IMG/VR virus record: IMGVR_UViG_3300034407_001956 | Location: 30,370-94,369 of that record | Reading direction: 5' to 3' (one strand) | Length of the DNA stretch: 64,000 nucleotides | Source of the DNA: a virus | Part shown: positions 39,896-47,545 of the stretch, one piece after another | Layout: the number at the start of each line of letters is the position of its first letter | How positions within the stretch are numbered: the stretch's first letter is position 1 | The notes under the pieces: model-generated | What the model saw: only the letters and a program-made list of their open reading frames with translations | The model's database searches: none | Told to the model about the DNA's origin: nothing | Made by a program: the position numbers and the translations under genes

Positions 39896-41182
39896 ATGTT
39901 AAAGAAAATTATAATAGGTTTGTTATTAACCTCATCTTTGTTTGGAGAAACCGAACTTTGGAAATTTTTTAAATATTCAACTGCTTATGCTAGCTTTAGT
40001 TTGAATGCTCCAAGATACCAGGATGATAAGTTTGCTATTGTAGGTGGATTATCTACTGGTGATTTAGAGGTAGAAAGAACTGAAGGTGAGTTAAAACCTG
40101 ATTTTCAAAAATCATTTGGTTTGAGAAAAGTTGCTAGGTTTAAGTATGAACCAAAGCGTGGAGTAAAGTCAGCTGGTAAGGGTGGAACTTGGTATGATGG
40201 TTCAGAACATAATCCTAGTGAAAGCGCCACATTTGGTCCTGTGTCAGCTTGGGAATATCTAATCAAATGGTCAGAGGGTAGACAATGGGGTAATGAATAT
40301 CTTAATCAAGAGTATTGGGTACGATATACTGGCGATTGGTTGATGGCTAAAGTTGGTTGGACAGAATTAGGATTGGAAGATATTAATTATGGTCAAGGTG
40401 ATTTAAGATTAAAGTGGTCACCGGAAATATCAAATAGTCAAATTCATATAAGCGTTGGATTGAAACACAGACAACATCCTGTGTATGGATTTGATGCTAT
40501 GATATTAGACACTACTTGGTACAGAGGACAATGGTGGGCATTTGCAGAAGATGCTTTTAATGTCGATGATAATGAATGGCGCGATCCCGCACACTTTGAT
40601 GAAGATGGAAATTGGATAGAAACTGAACTATTAGAATATAGAGATGGTGAATGGGTTCCTGTTGAAGGACCAGGTCCGTTTTGGAATGGTGATGCTGGAG
40701 CTAGAGGATATGATTGGTTGTGGAGAGATGAGAATGGTAAAATCTTTGCATACACAGATAGAGAGTATTTTCTATATCATTTTCCAGGTATGTTAGAAGA
40801 ATACATCGATGCTAAGAAACGTAATATTGGATTTCAAAGAGAAACATCTTTGGTGTTTGGATTAGATTGGTATTACTATGCTGAAAATTGGTGGGTACAC
40901 GGTTGGGGTAATTACTTACCTTTCCATTATGGTCACGATAAATATTCTTATCATAATGCTAATGCTTACAAAGATCATTTAGACGCTAATAAAGATCCAG
41001 AAGATTTTATGTATATGGCGCCAATGTGGATGGGTTGGAATGATTATGATTTTGGTGGAATATTCGGAGTAAAGATTAAAGATAATCTTGGCGTATTTGC
41101 TGAAGGTAAATATTTATTCTATTGGGAAAGGCCAGCTTATGATATTAAGTTAGGTGTTAATTATCAATTTGTAGGATGGTAA
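39896..41182 (+). CDS. Putative outer-membrane beta-barrel protein
   Basis: A 428-residue protein after AGGAG with a signal peptide (KKIIIGLLLTSSLFG, probable cleavage before ETELW). The mature part is extremely rich in Trp and Tyr, with many short alternating strands, and ends in VNYQFVGW, an aromatic C-terminus typical of outer-membrane barrels. It is most like porin/Omp-type or phospholipase-type barrels, but no family was recognised. Made by a phage, it might alter the host surface or block re-infection. Confidence 0.55.
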   Translation: MLKKIIIGLLLTSSLFGETELWKFFKYSTAYASFSLNAPRYQDDKFAIVGGLSTGDLEVERTEGELKPDFQKSFGLRKVARFKYEPKRGVKSAGKGGTWYDGSEHNPSESATFGPVSAWEYLIKWSEGRQWGNEYLNQEYWVRYTGDWLMAKVGWTELGLEDINYGQGDLRLKWSPEISNSQIHISVGLKHRQHPVYGFDAMILDTTWYRGQWWAFAEDAFNVDDNEWRDPAHFDEDGNWIETELLEYRDGEWVPVEGPGPFWNGDAGARGYDWLWRDENGKIFAYTDREYFLYHFPGMLEEYIDAKKRNIGFQRETSLVFGLDWYYYAENWWVHGWGNYLPFHYGHDKYSYHNANAYKDHLDANKDPEDFMYMAPMWMGWNDYDFGGIFGVKIKDNLGVFAEGKYLFYWERPAYDIKLGVNYQFVGW

Positions 41183-41195
41183 GATGGAGATGGTA

Positions 41196-41744
41196 ATGAA
41201 AAAATTATTTTTAATATTAGTTTTATTGCTCACATTTAGTTGTGAAGATTCTCGAATAGAAGAAGAGCCACAAGAAAATATTCAAATGTGGGTTAATGGT
41301 GACATAATACCTGTGTATGATTACTATGAAAGCATAACTACATATGGAATAAAAACTATTACAGATGGTGGTAATATTAAAAAAGTATTCGTAATCCATT
41401 TCCAAAAAGGTTTAGGCCGTATAAGTCCTGAGAAAGAACATTATGCATTAATCTTTTATGATATTGATGCGGATGATGATAATGACTTAATAGATTTAGG
41501 TGTTTATATAAATCCAGATTCAACTTCTTCAAAGGGTATTACATTAGAAATTACAGGTTTATCTGATTATACTACAAATGCACAAGGTGTTATAAATGTA
41601 AATAATAAAAATATAATTAGTGGTGTAGCTGAAGGCACTTTTTGGAATCCATATAGAGAAGAATTTCAAAATGGATTAATTGTATTTGATAATTTAGAAA
41701 TTGGAACAGATCCAGAAAATACATTTTACTCGGAGTATTATTAA
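41196..41744 (+). CDS. Putative lipoprotein
   Basis: The start chosen is ATG 41196, five bases after GGAGA at 41187-41191. The 182-residue protein has signal LFLILVLLLTFSC with lipobox FSC, then EDSRIEEEPQE. The mature part is beta-rich, with YDIDADDDNDLIDLG that could bind calcium. It lies between an outer-membrane barrel and an MshEN-domain protein, so it is probably on the outer membrane. Confidence 0.6.
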   Translation: MKKLFLILVLLLTFSCEDSRIEEEPQENIQMWVNGDIIPVYDYYESITTYGIKTITDGGNIKKVFVIHFQKGLGRISPEKEHYALIFYDIDADDDNDLIDLGVYINPDSTSSKGITLEITGLSDYTTNAQGVINVNNKNIISGVAEGTFWNPYREEFQNGLIVFDNLEIGTDPENTFYSEYY

Positions 41745-42343
41745 TGAATGGTGATATTAAAATAGGAAAGTTACTTTGTGAAGAAGATATAATCACAAAG
41801 AGACAATTGAACCAAGCCTTACAATTACAGGTAAAGGGAGACAAACGTACTCTCGGTGAGATACTTGTGGACAAAGGTTTCTGTAGCTTAGATGACATAA
41901 CTGATATTTTAATGAAAACATCAGATGACCATAACCATATAGAAAAACAAGAAGAAATTTCGGAAAAGATAGAACCAACGAAAAAAGAACCAATCGAAAT
42001 AAGTGAAGATAAAGTATTGGATACTAAATTCACACTATCAGTACAAACAATGATAGGTGCTGGAACAGGTTTAGCGTCATTAATTGGAATGTGGTATACA
42101 CTACAAGGTGAAATTGAAGAAGCTAAACAATTACCATCTTTAGAAAGTTTGTATAAGCAAGAGTATCCATCAAGACCAGAAGGGTATAACTGGCCTCGTT
42201 CTTTTGAACAATACAAAGATAATGTTGGTACTCTTCAAGATGATATGGATGAAGCCTTTGGAATAGTTGAAGAATTGGAGGAGACAATAAAAGAATTACA
42301 GAAAGACATTAAAGACCTTGAAAGAAGAAAGAGGGATAAATAG
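41744..42343 (+). CDS. MshEN/T2SSE-N domain protein with membrane helix
   Basis: A 199-residue protein. The N-terminus KIGKLLCEEDIITKRQLNQA plus TLGEILVDKGFCSLDDITDI is the MshEN-type (GspE N-terminal) fold that in type II secretion and pilus ATPases contacts partners or binds cyclic-di-GMP. A Glu/Lys-rich linker, one hydrophobic helix (MIGAGTGLASLIGMWYTL) and a coiled coil follow. No ATPase domain is present. Close to two pilin genes, it may link pilus machinery to a phage factor. Confidence 0.65.
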   Translation: MNGDIKIGKLLCEEDIITKRQLNQALQLQVKGDKRTLGEILVDKGFCSLDDITDILMKTSDDHNHIEKQEEISEKIEPTKKEPIEISEDKVLDTKFTLSVQTMIGAGTGLASLIGMWYTLQGEIEEAKQLPSLESLYKQEYPSRPEGYNWPRSFEQYKDNVGTLQDDMDEAFGIVEELEETIKELQKDIKDLERRKRDK

Positions 42344-42353
42344 GAGTTTGTTT

Positions 42354-42728
42354 ATGAGATATTTAATTAGTTTGATATTTTTTTTGTCTGCATTAACCGC
42401 TCAAGTTACAGACAAAAATTTTAAAGAGAAGATAGGGAAAGGATTTTCGGTAGTAGTATTCACTTCCAACTATCAAGAAAAAGAATTGGATGAATCGGTT
42501 CTAAAAGGAGTTGGTGGATTTGATGATGCCAAAATAATTACAGTCAATTCTTCAGATGTTAAAAAGGTTATTAAAAAATTAAGAATTAGAAATTATCCAT
42601 CTATTGCTTTATTCCACAATGGAAGTAAAGAAGAAGTTTGGAAAGCCGATATGGATGGTGATTGTGGGTGTTCATCATCTGATATTAAAAAGGCTATAGA
42701 AGATGTCAATTCAGAAGATGTATTTTAG
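42354..42728 (+). CDS. Exported thioredoxin-fold protein lacking CxxC
   Basis: The start chosen is ATG 42354 behind TAGGAG. A signal peptide (YLISLIFFLSALTAQ) precedes a thioredoxin-like domain: FSVVVFTSNYQEKELDESV, AKIITVNSSDVKKVIKKLRI and RNYPSIALFHNG with the cis-proline. The redox CxxC is missing. A CGC motif sits near the C-terminus. It likely acts in the periplasm as a binding rather than redox module. Confidence 0.62.
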   Translation: MRYLISLIFFLSALTAQVTDKNFKEKIGKGFSVVVFTSNYQEKELDESVLKGVGGFDDAKIITVNSSDVKKVIKKLRIRNYPSIALFHNGSKEEVWKADMDGDCGCSSSDIKKAIEDVNSEDVF

Positions 42729-42734
42729 GAATGC

Positions 42735-43385
42735 ATGAATATAGCAACTTTAGCTGGTCACTTAGCATTTGGTCTGATTGCCTTTTCTTTTCTTGTCAAG
42801 GACATTTTATGGTTACGGATAATATCTACACTAGCTAGTGTATTCTCTGTATTTTATAATTATGTAATACCAATAGAACCAATGTGGATTCCAATTTTTT
42901 GGAATATTGTATTTGCATTAGTCAATATATATCATATAGCAATTATAATTTATGAAAAGCGTCCTGTTGATATGTCGCCTAAACATAAAGAGCTATACGA
43001 AACAATGTTCAGAACTATGACACCAGTAGAGTTTTTAAAAATAACTAAGATAGCTGATTGGACACATTTTAAAAAAGATGAAGTAATAACACAAAAAGGA
43101 CATTCAGTACCTACTTTGAATTTAATATATAATGGAACAGTTGATGTTATGGTAGATAGTAAATCTGTAGCAGAATTAAAAGATGGACAATTTATAGGAG
43201 AGATGTCTTTTTTAACAGAGAAACCAGCAACTGCTACTTGTAAAGTAAAACACGATACAGAGTGTTTAGTTTGGGAACAGAAAACATTTAAGGAACTATT
43301 AAAAAGAAATCCATCATTATACTTTACGATTCAGTCTATTCTAAGTGCACAAGTATCTAGTGCTCTAGTTCACAGTAATAAATAA
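42735..43385 (+). CDS. Popeye-like membrane protein with cyclic-nucleotide-binding domain
   Basis: A 216-residue protein. Three hydrophobic helices occupy residues 7-80. Then EKRPVDMSPKHKELYETMF leads into a cNMP-binding fold: EVITQKGHSVPTLNLIYNGT, ELKDGQFIGEMSFLTEKPAT, with FIGEMSFL at the ligand cassette and a C-terminal helix. The layout (three TM plus cNMP domain and MSxxxxxLYExMF linker) is that of Popeye-domain proteins. The ligand-binding Arg is not obvious. It might sense a host second messenger. Confidence 0.7.
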   Translation: MNIATLAGHLAFGLIAFSFLVKDILWLRIISTLASVFSVFYNYVIPIEPMWIPIFWNIVFALVNIYHIAIIIYEKRPVDMSPKHKELYETMFRTMTPVEFLKITKIADWTHFKKDEVITQKGHSVPTLNLIYNGTVDVMVDSKSVAELKDGQFIGEMSFLTEKPATATCKVKHDTECLVWEQKTFKELLKRNPSLYFTIQSILSAQVSSALVHSNK

Positions 43386-43420
43386 ATTTAATTTTTTACA
43401 CACTTTTAAACAATATATAT

Positions 43421-43430
43421 TATATTTATT
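43421..43430 (+). promoter_or_regulatory. TATTTATT-type element (putative late promoter)
   Basis: TATATTTATT followed by ATGG lies 30 bases before the start at 43460. Its flank ATATATTATATTTATTA matches that before PhoH. Confidence 0.45.
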
Positions 43431-43459
43431 ATGGACAACTAACCAACTAGGAAAATATT

Positions 43460-43801
43460 GTGGAATCTAAAGCAATAGAAAACCTTATCGGTGAGTATGG
43501 TTGGTTACTTCTATCGGGGATTTTAATCCTTTTATTTCAAAATACTATACAAGAAGCCGTAGACGGAATTATGATATTTTTGGGAAATGACTATAATGAA
43601 GATGATGTAGTTATGGTGGATGGTGCGCCCGGCCGTATCGTAAGAGTCGGTATGTGGAAAACTGTATTCTTTATATACCACGTAGTAAATGGTAAAATAG
43701 TAGGTGGCTCTAAGTTAGTAGTACAAAATTCTAAATTAAAAGATTTAAAAATAGAAAAACCATTACCTAATTTAGATCTGTCTAAATTTGATACAAAGTA
43801 A
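43460..43801 (+). CDS. MscS-like mechanosensitive-channel fragment
   Basis: A 113-residue protein starting at GTG. One membrane helix (YGWLLLSGILILLFQ) is followed by the MscS beta-domain pattern: GNDYNEDDVVMVDGAPGRIV, TVFFIYHV and KLVVQNSKLKDLKIEKPLP. It lacks the other helices and C-terminal portion of a full channel. Short MscS-like proteins of this type are seen in cyanophages. It may be an assembly partner or a host-osmotic modulator. Confidence 0.68.
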   Translation: MESKAIENLIGEYGWLLLSGILILLFQNTIQEAVDGIMIFLGNDYNEDDVVMVDGAPGRIVRVGMWKTVFFIYHVVNGKIVGGSKLVVQNSKLKDLKIEKPLPNLDLSKFDTK

Positions 43802-43856
43802 CATTTTGATACTAACATAATGATACACATTTGATATATTCTGTATAATAGAAAAT

Positions 43857-43879
43857 CCTCACTTTTTGTGGGGTTTTTT
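43857..43879 (+). terminator. Intrinsic terminator
   Basis: CCTCAC pairs with GTGGGG (one T-G wobble) around loop TTTTT, then six T. It lies about 55 bases after the MscS-like gene and before the pilin-like genes. A TAGTATATAGG near 43965 may be the next promoter. Confidence 0.8.
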
Positions 43880-44029
43880 GTGCGCTCCCTATCTTAAACA
43901 ATATTAACATTTAAAAATAATTTAATTTATTTTTTAAAAAATGGCTACTTTGGTACGCTTTTTGTAGTATATAGGTGTAGATACAATCATTCGGAGAGTA
44001 TTAAACAAATAAGAAGAAGGAGAACTGAG

Positions 44030-44689
44030 ATGTTCGAGACAATCAAAAGATTTTTCAAAAAACTAAATAAGAAAATAAAGAGCAACACAGGTAATTCATT
44101 AGCTGAATTCGCTGTTACTACTGCTATGATGGCTACTTTAGCTACAACAGCCGCACCTAAGTTCGGTAATGTCGGAGCTGCTGCTAAAGAGAAGAAGTCT
44201 ATAGCTAACATTGATAAGATTTTAACAGTAGCTAACAACTACTACAACCAACAAGTATCTGAAGAAGGTAAGGGAAGATTTCCTGGACAATCAAAGTATG
44301 ACCAACCAGTAGGTGGGATTGACTTATCAGATGGAGCATATACTGATGAAACTCTTGAAGCATATATTGAAACTATACTTGAACAAAAGGATTCTTATGA
44401 ATCTGAATTGGGTGAGTTTGTTTATGTATTTTCAACATCAACTGATGATGACGATGCTTTACAAGGAGATTGGATGAACTTAGAAACATCAGTTGATTTT
44501 AATTCACAAGGAGCACTTGACTTTAAGAAAGACTTTGGTAATAAGGGTATTGAATCACCATTTCAGGATGGTTCATATGCTTACTTAGTAATACCAGGAA
44601 GTGGTAGTGGAACAGACGCTCAGGCACCTGCTCTTGTTGTAATCGACACAGAGAATCCAGGAAACTTATTTAAAACTTTAGTACCTTAA
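44030..44689 (+). CDS. Type IV pilin-like protein (variant prepilin leader)
   Basis: A 219-residue protein after AAGGAG. Its basic N-terminus leads to NTGNSLAEFAVTTAMMATLA, in which G is followed by five residues with Glu at +5, as in prepilin-peptidase substrates, then a hydrophobic helix. The rest has SANID-like helix, Asp-rich loops and a C-terminal beta part. It resembles a pseudopilin or major pilin with an unusual leader. It precedes a canonical pilin gene. Confidence 0.65.
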   Translation: MFETIKRFFKKLNKKIKSNTGNSLAEFAVTTAMMATLATTAAPKFGNVGAAAKEKKSIANIDKILTVANNYYNQQVSEEGKGRFPGQSKYDQPVGGIDLSDGAYTDETLEAYIETILEQKDSYESELGEFVYVFSTSTDDDDALQGDWMNLETSVDFNSQGALDFKKDFGNKGIESPFQDGSYAYLVIPGSGSGTDAQAPALVVIDTENPGNLFKTLVP

Positions 44690-44722
44690 TTTAATAACAA
44701 AAAAAACCGGAAGGAAAAGAAA

Positions 44723-45166
44723 ATGAAGAACATACTCAAAAAAACAAATAAAGGTTTCACTCTGATTGAACTTGTAATGGTTACAATCATATTGGGAATC
44801 CTAGCGGCTGTAGCAATACCTCGCTATCAACAGACTGTAGATAATGCGGAAGCAACTGCAGAAAAGGCATTTGTCGATATGGTATGGGCTGGATGTGAAC
44901 AAGAAGCTTCTGAAAGACTAACTGAGTTTGGACTTGAGGCGTGGCCTTATAATCCACTAACAGTTATTGGTAGAAGTCGTAACATATCAGTTACATTGTT
45001 TGAAGGTGTACCCGATGAAGATAATGAATGGCAGTTTAGTGTGGATGCGGCTGGAACACCAGCAATATTCCATCACAGACGAAACGATGAAATCTATTAC
45101 TATAAGTACGATTCATTGTCATTTGAGTTAGACGAACTACCTACGCTTTATACAAACGAAGGATAA
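44723..45166 (+). CDS. Type IV pilin / pseudopilin
   Basis: A 147-residue protein after GGAAGG. KKTNKGFTLIELVMVTIILG is the textbook prepilin leader: cleavage after Gly, Phe+1 and Glu+5, followed by the hydrophobic helix ending in AIPRYQ. Size and layout match PilE/GspG-type pilins. The C-terminal domain has two-stranded segments and an acidic end. The host's prepilin peptidase and assembly machinery must process it, as no such genes are here. Confidence 0.88.
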   Translation: MKNILKKTNKGFTLIELVMVTIILGILAAVAIPRYQQTVDNAEATAEKAFVDMVWAGCEQEASERLTEFGLEAWPYNPLTVIGRSRNISVTLFEGVPDEDNEWQFSVDAAGTPAIFHHRRNDEIYYYKYDSLSFELDELPTLYTNEG

Positions 45167-45193
45167 TTAATGGGGGATTTGAATAATATTTCC

Positions 45194-45203
45194 CCTATTT
45201 ATT
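45194..45203 (+). promoter_or_regulatory. TATTTATT-type element (putative late promoter)
   Basis: CCTATTTATT occurs 17 bases before AAAGGG and 26 bases before ATG 45220. It is close to the gene, so its promoter role is less sure. Confidence 0.3.
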
Positions 45204-45219
45204 ATAATAAAAGGGTATT

Positions 45220-45663
45220 ATGAAATTTAAACTCACAGACGATATTTTAGAACTTGTATTATTTGGATTAATAATGGTTACTTTGGGGTTCGTTTTTTTT
45301 AGAAGTGACGAACCCTCTAAAGTACAAAAAGAACCTACTATTGATGACTTTTATGAGTTTCCACTGCAAGCGTGGCAAACCACAGATTTGCAAGGCGGTG
45401 ATTGTATAAAGATTAGGTATATGGTTACTAAACCAAATACTCGTTTGATTATGAAAAGCGCTGATGGAGTAAGAGTACATATGCAACCAATATCTTTGAG
45501 CCCGAGAAAAGGTGAAGATAGAATAGAAACTTATGTGTGGAAACTATATCGTACAGAATGGACAGACAAAATATCTCCTGGCGAATATCTTATTATAGTA
45601 GGAACAGACCACGATAGGAGACCATCCAAAACAAACTTATCAGTAAAGGTAAATGTATTATGA
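45220..45663 (+). CDS. Membrane-anchored beta-rich protein, unknown
   Basis: A 147-residue protein with an N-terminal membrane helix (ILELVLFGLIMVTLGFVFF) and a probable Ig-like beta fold that begins after a linker (IKIRYMVTKPNTRLIMKS, GEYLIIVGTDHD, SVKVNVL). It is oriented with its domain in the periplasm. It belongs to the envelope cassette; partner unknown. Confidence 0.55.
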   Translation: MKFKLTDDILELVLFGLIMVTLGFVFFRSDEPSKVQKEPTIDDFYEFPLQAWQTTDLQGGDCIKIRYMVTKPNTRLIMKSADGVRVHMQPISLSPRKGEDRIETYVWKLYRTEWTDKISPGEYLIIVGTDHDRRPSKTNLSVKVNVL

Positions 45664-46274
45664 AAAAAGTCTTGACTTTTGTATTAATGATGATAGTGAT
45701 AAGGGCGCAGGATGTCACTCGAGTATCTGAAATAAAATCATCTACATTCCTCGGTAAAGAATGTGATGATACTGAATACAGAAATTCCAATGGTTCACCC
45801 AATTGGAAAAATTATGGTGCTTGGTTAAGTGAATGTGACTCAATGCAGACAGTGCATTATGATGCTGTGTTTGCTTTAAGAGATAAAGAAAGACGAAAAG
45901 AAAAAGCAATACAAGATAGCCTTGAACAAATAGAAATAGCAAGTATGGATATAGACGCTGAATTAGATATGGATGCTATGTGGGATAATACGATATGGCA
46001 AGAGATAGAAGAAGTCGGTGAAACTATATATGGTGAAGTAGAACAAGTAACTTCAGTTGCTGGTGTTCGTGGTGCAGAAGCAGAAGATGAAGCATTGAAT
46101 CATCTATATTATAGAAGAAGTATGCGTGGTATTGCTATGATAGACTTACAGAAAGCATATGGTAAGTTAATGAATACAAAGGATAGGTTAGAGAAATCAA
46201 ATCCCAAACATCCAAAACTAAAGAAAATCAACGATTTACTTTCACAATTAAGAATTAAAATAAAAAACACTTAA
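45660..46274 (+). CDS. Exported helical protein, unknown
   Basis: A 204-residue protein starting at an ATGA overlap. Its signal (VLTFVLMMIVIRAQD) is followed by a region with two Cys (KECDD, SECDS) and then long acidic helices. A C-terminal helix contains IDLQKAYGKLMNTKDRLEKS. It likely stays in the periplasm. No family is recognised. Confidence 0.55.
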   Translation: MKKVLTFVLMMIVIRAQDVTRVSEIKSSTFLGKECDDTEYRNSNGSPNWKNYGAWLSECDSMQTVHYDAVFALRDKERRKEKAIQDSLEQIEIASMDIDAELDMDAMWDNTIWQEIEEVGETIYGEVEQVTSVAGVRGAEAEDEALNHLYYRRSMRGIAMIDLQKAYGKLMNTKDRLEKSNPKHPKLKKINDLLSQLRIKIKNT

Positions 46275-46376
46275 ACTAATCAAATTCTAACAATATTTTC
46301 CTTAATATTTTTTATTTTCCAACTATATATTGTACGAGTTAGTACAATAAAGTTCTAGCGTTACAAGGAGATAAAA

Positions 46377-46700
46377 GTGAGATTACTGTGTTTAGTGTTA
46401 ATGGGCGTGTTGGCCGCCCAAGACTTACCAAATGGTGAGAGCCGTCAGCCCCAACCAATAATAGATTTTCAACTTAGTCAATACGATTTACCATATACTT
46501 CGAATAGTTCTGGTAATATAGTGGTAGAATTCGTAATAGATGAAAAGGGAAAAGTTATAGAACCTGAAATAACAGATACATTTAATGTTTCATTTAATGA
46601 TATTGTTTTAGATAAAGTAAGGCGAATGAAGTTTACACCACCAATGCAAAATGGAATACCAATTAAAGTTAAATATAAATTACCAATTAAATTTAAATAA
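46377..46700 (+). CDS. TonB C-terminal-domain periplasmic protein
   Basis: A 107-residue protein starting at GTG after AAGGAG. A signal peptide (LLCLVLMGVLAAQ) replaces the usual membrane anchor. The domain GNIVVEFVIDEKGKVIEPEI, then VLDKVRRMKFTPPMQNGIP and YKLPIKF is the TonB C-terminal fold. Without an inner-membrane helix it cannot transmit energy by itself; it might cap or compete for TonB-dependent receptors. Confidence 0.75.
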   Translation: MRLLCLVLMGVLAAQDLPNGESRQPQPIIDFQLSQYDLPYTSNSSGNIVVEFVIDEKGKVIEPEITDTFNVSFNDIVLDKVRRMKFTPPMQNGIPIKVKYKLPIKFK

Positions 46701-46789
46701 ATTAAAAAAAAATTGTATTTGAGAATATATACATATATATATTAATGTATCAAATACGATACAAATGTTTTTTGACAATTTGAAAATTT

Positions 46790-47275
46790 GAAAAGTGCAG
46801 AGAGTAATTAACTCTGTATGGGATTGGTCGAATAATGAGTAGATGATGAAGCTCATAAGACAATCTAATGTGAGTTGTGGTGACTTGGAACTCTGCTAAA
46901 TGTAGTAGAGGTGTAACGGTCCTCATAGACATATGACACATAATGTACTTTCAGAAACTAAACGTTGATTCGTTGACCTTTTTATGGGTAAGGGTAAAAC
47001 CGAAATCCCATCTTGTGGCTGAATAATTTAGTCTCAGAGAGATAAGGCAATATCACAGACATTGTAGTCGCTCTAACGTAGAATTAACCATCTATTAGGA
47101 GAACCAGTATAACTTCTGGGTGATAGGTAAAGGGTAATAAAAATCTGAGCTGAAAGTTGTAGGTATTCAATAATCCTACATCCCCCTAATTTTCAATATT
47201 ATATAAAAAGGGTTCGACCGATTTTTAGTTTCCACTTTCTTAAAACTTTAAAAACTACAGAACCCTTTTTTATTT
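46790..47275 (+). ncRNA. Candidate structured RNA with terminator-like end
   Basis: The 46701-47339 gap holds no convincing gene. It contains stems CAGAG/CTCTG (46798-46815), GATTG/CAATC (46822, 46861) enclosing ATGAG/CTCAT, an 8-bp hairpin CTCTGCTA/TAGTAGAG (46891-46910), CCAG/CTGG (47105), TGTAGG/CCTACA (47158-47180) and a terminal 11-bp stem AAAAAGGGTTC/GAACCCTTTTT (47205-47270) ending in a T run. A palindrome TGTATC...GATACA at 46746-46763 may be an operator. No known RNA family is recognised. Confidence 0.5.
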
Positions 47276-47286
47276 AAAGAAATCCC

Positions 47287-47316
47287 TTGACTCGTATTGC
47301 AATTCTTTTGTATATT
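47287..47316 (+). promoter_or_regulatory. Sigma70-like promoter (TTGACT-18-TATATT)
   Basis: TTGACT at 47287-47292 and TATATT at 47311-47316 with spacer CGTATTGCAATTC, the strongest match to the family consensus. It drives 47340. Confidence 0.75.
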
Positions 47317-47339
47317 TAAGTATAACAAAAGGAGTTAAT

Positions 47340-47501
47340 ATGATGTATTCGGAGTGCTGTGGGGCGATAGTCTATGATGACTATGACTTATGTAGTGAAT
47401 GTCTTGAACATTGTGATGTTTGGGAAGATGATGATGACGAGGATGAGCAGATGGAGAAGTTACTTGAAATGAATCCAGAATTCGATCCAAAAAATAAATA
47501 A
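47340..47501 (+). CDS. Small zinc-ribbon-like acidic protein
   Basis: A 53-residue protein after AAAAGGAG. It has ECCGA, then LCSEC and HCD, a possible four-Cys zinc site, followed by an Asp/Glu run and a short helix. ATG 47340 or 47343 could start it. No family is known. Confidence 0.5.
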   Translation: MMYSECCGAIVYDDYDLCSECLEHCDVWEDDDDEDEQMEKLLEMNPEFDPKNK

Positions 47502-47510
47502 AGAAAAGTC

Positions 47511-47540
47511 TTGACTCGTATTGCAATTATTTTGTATCTT
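47511..47540 (+). promoter_or_regulatory. Sigma70-like promoter (TTGACT-18-TATCTT)
   Basis: TTGACT at 47511-47516 and TATCTT at 47535-47540 in the conserved AAAGTCTTGACTCGTATTGCAA frame. The -10 is weaker than in its relatives. Confidence 0.6.
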
Positions 47541-47545
47541 CTTGT

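Noticed and set aside
46915-46924. TAACGGTCCT, identical to a bit of bacterial 23S rRNA
   Set aside because: Flanks do not match rRNA; a ten-base match is expected by chance or is a common loop motif.
46790-47275. RNase P RNA or SRP RNA
   Set aside because: No GAGGAAAGTCC or other conserved core could be found.
47335-47526. Minus-strand frame over the small zinc-ribbon gene and promoters
   Set aside because: It spans two + strand promoters and a supported gene; no ribosome site.
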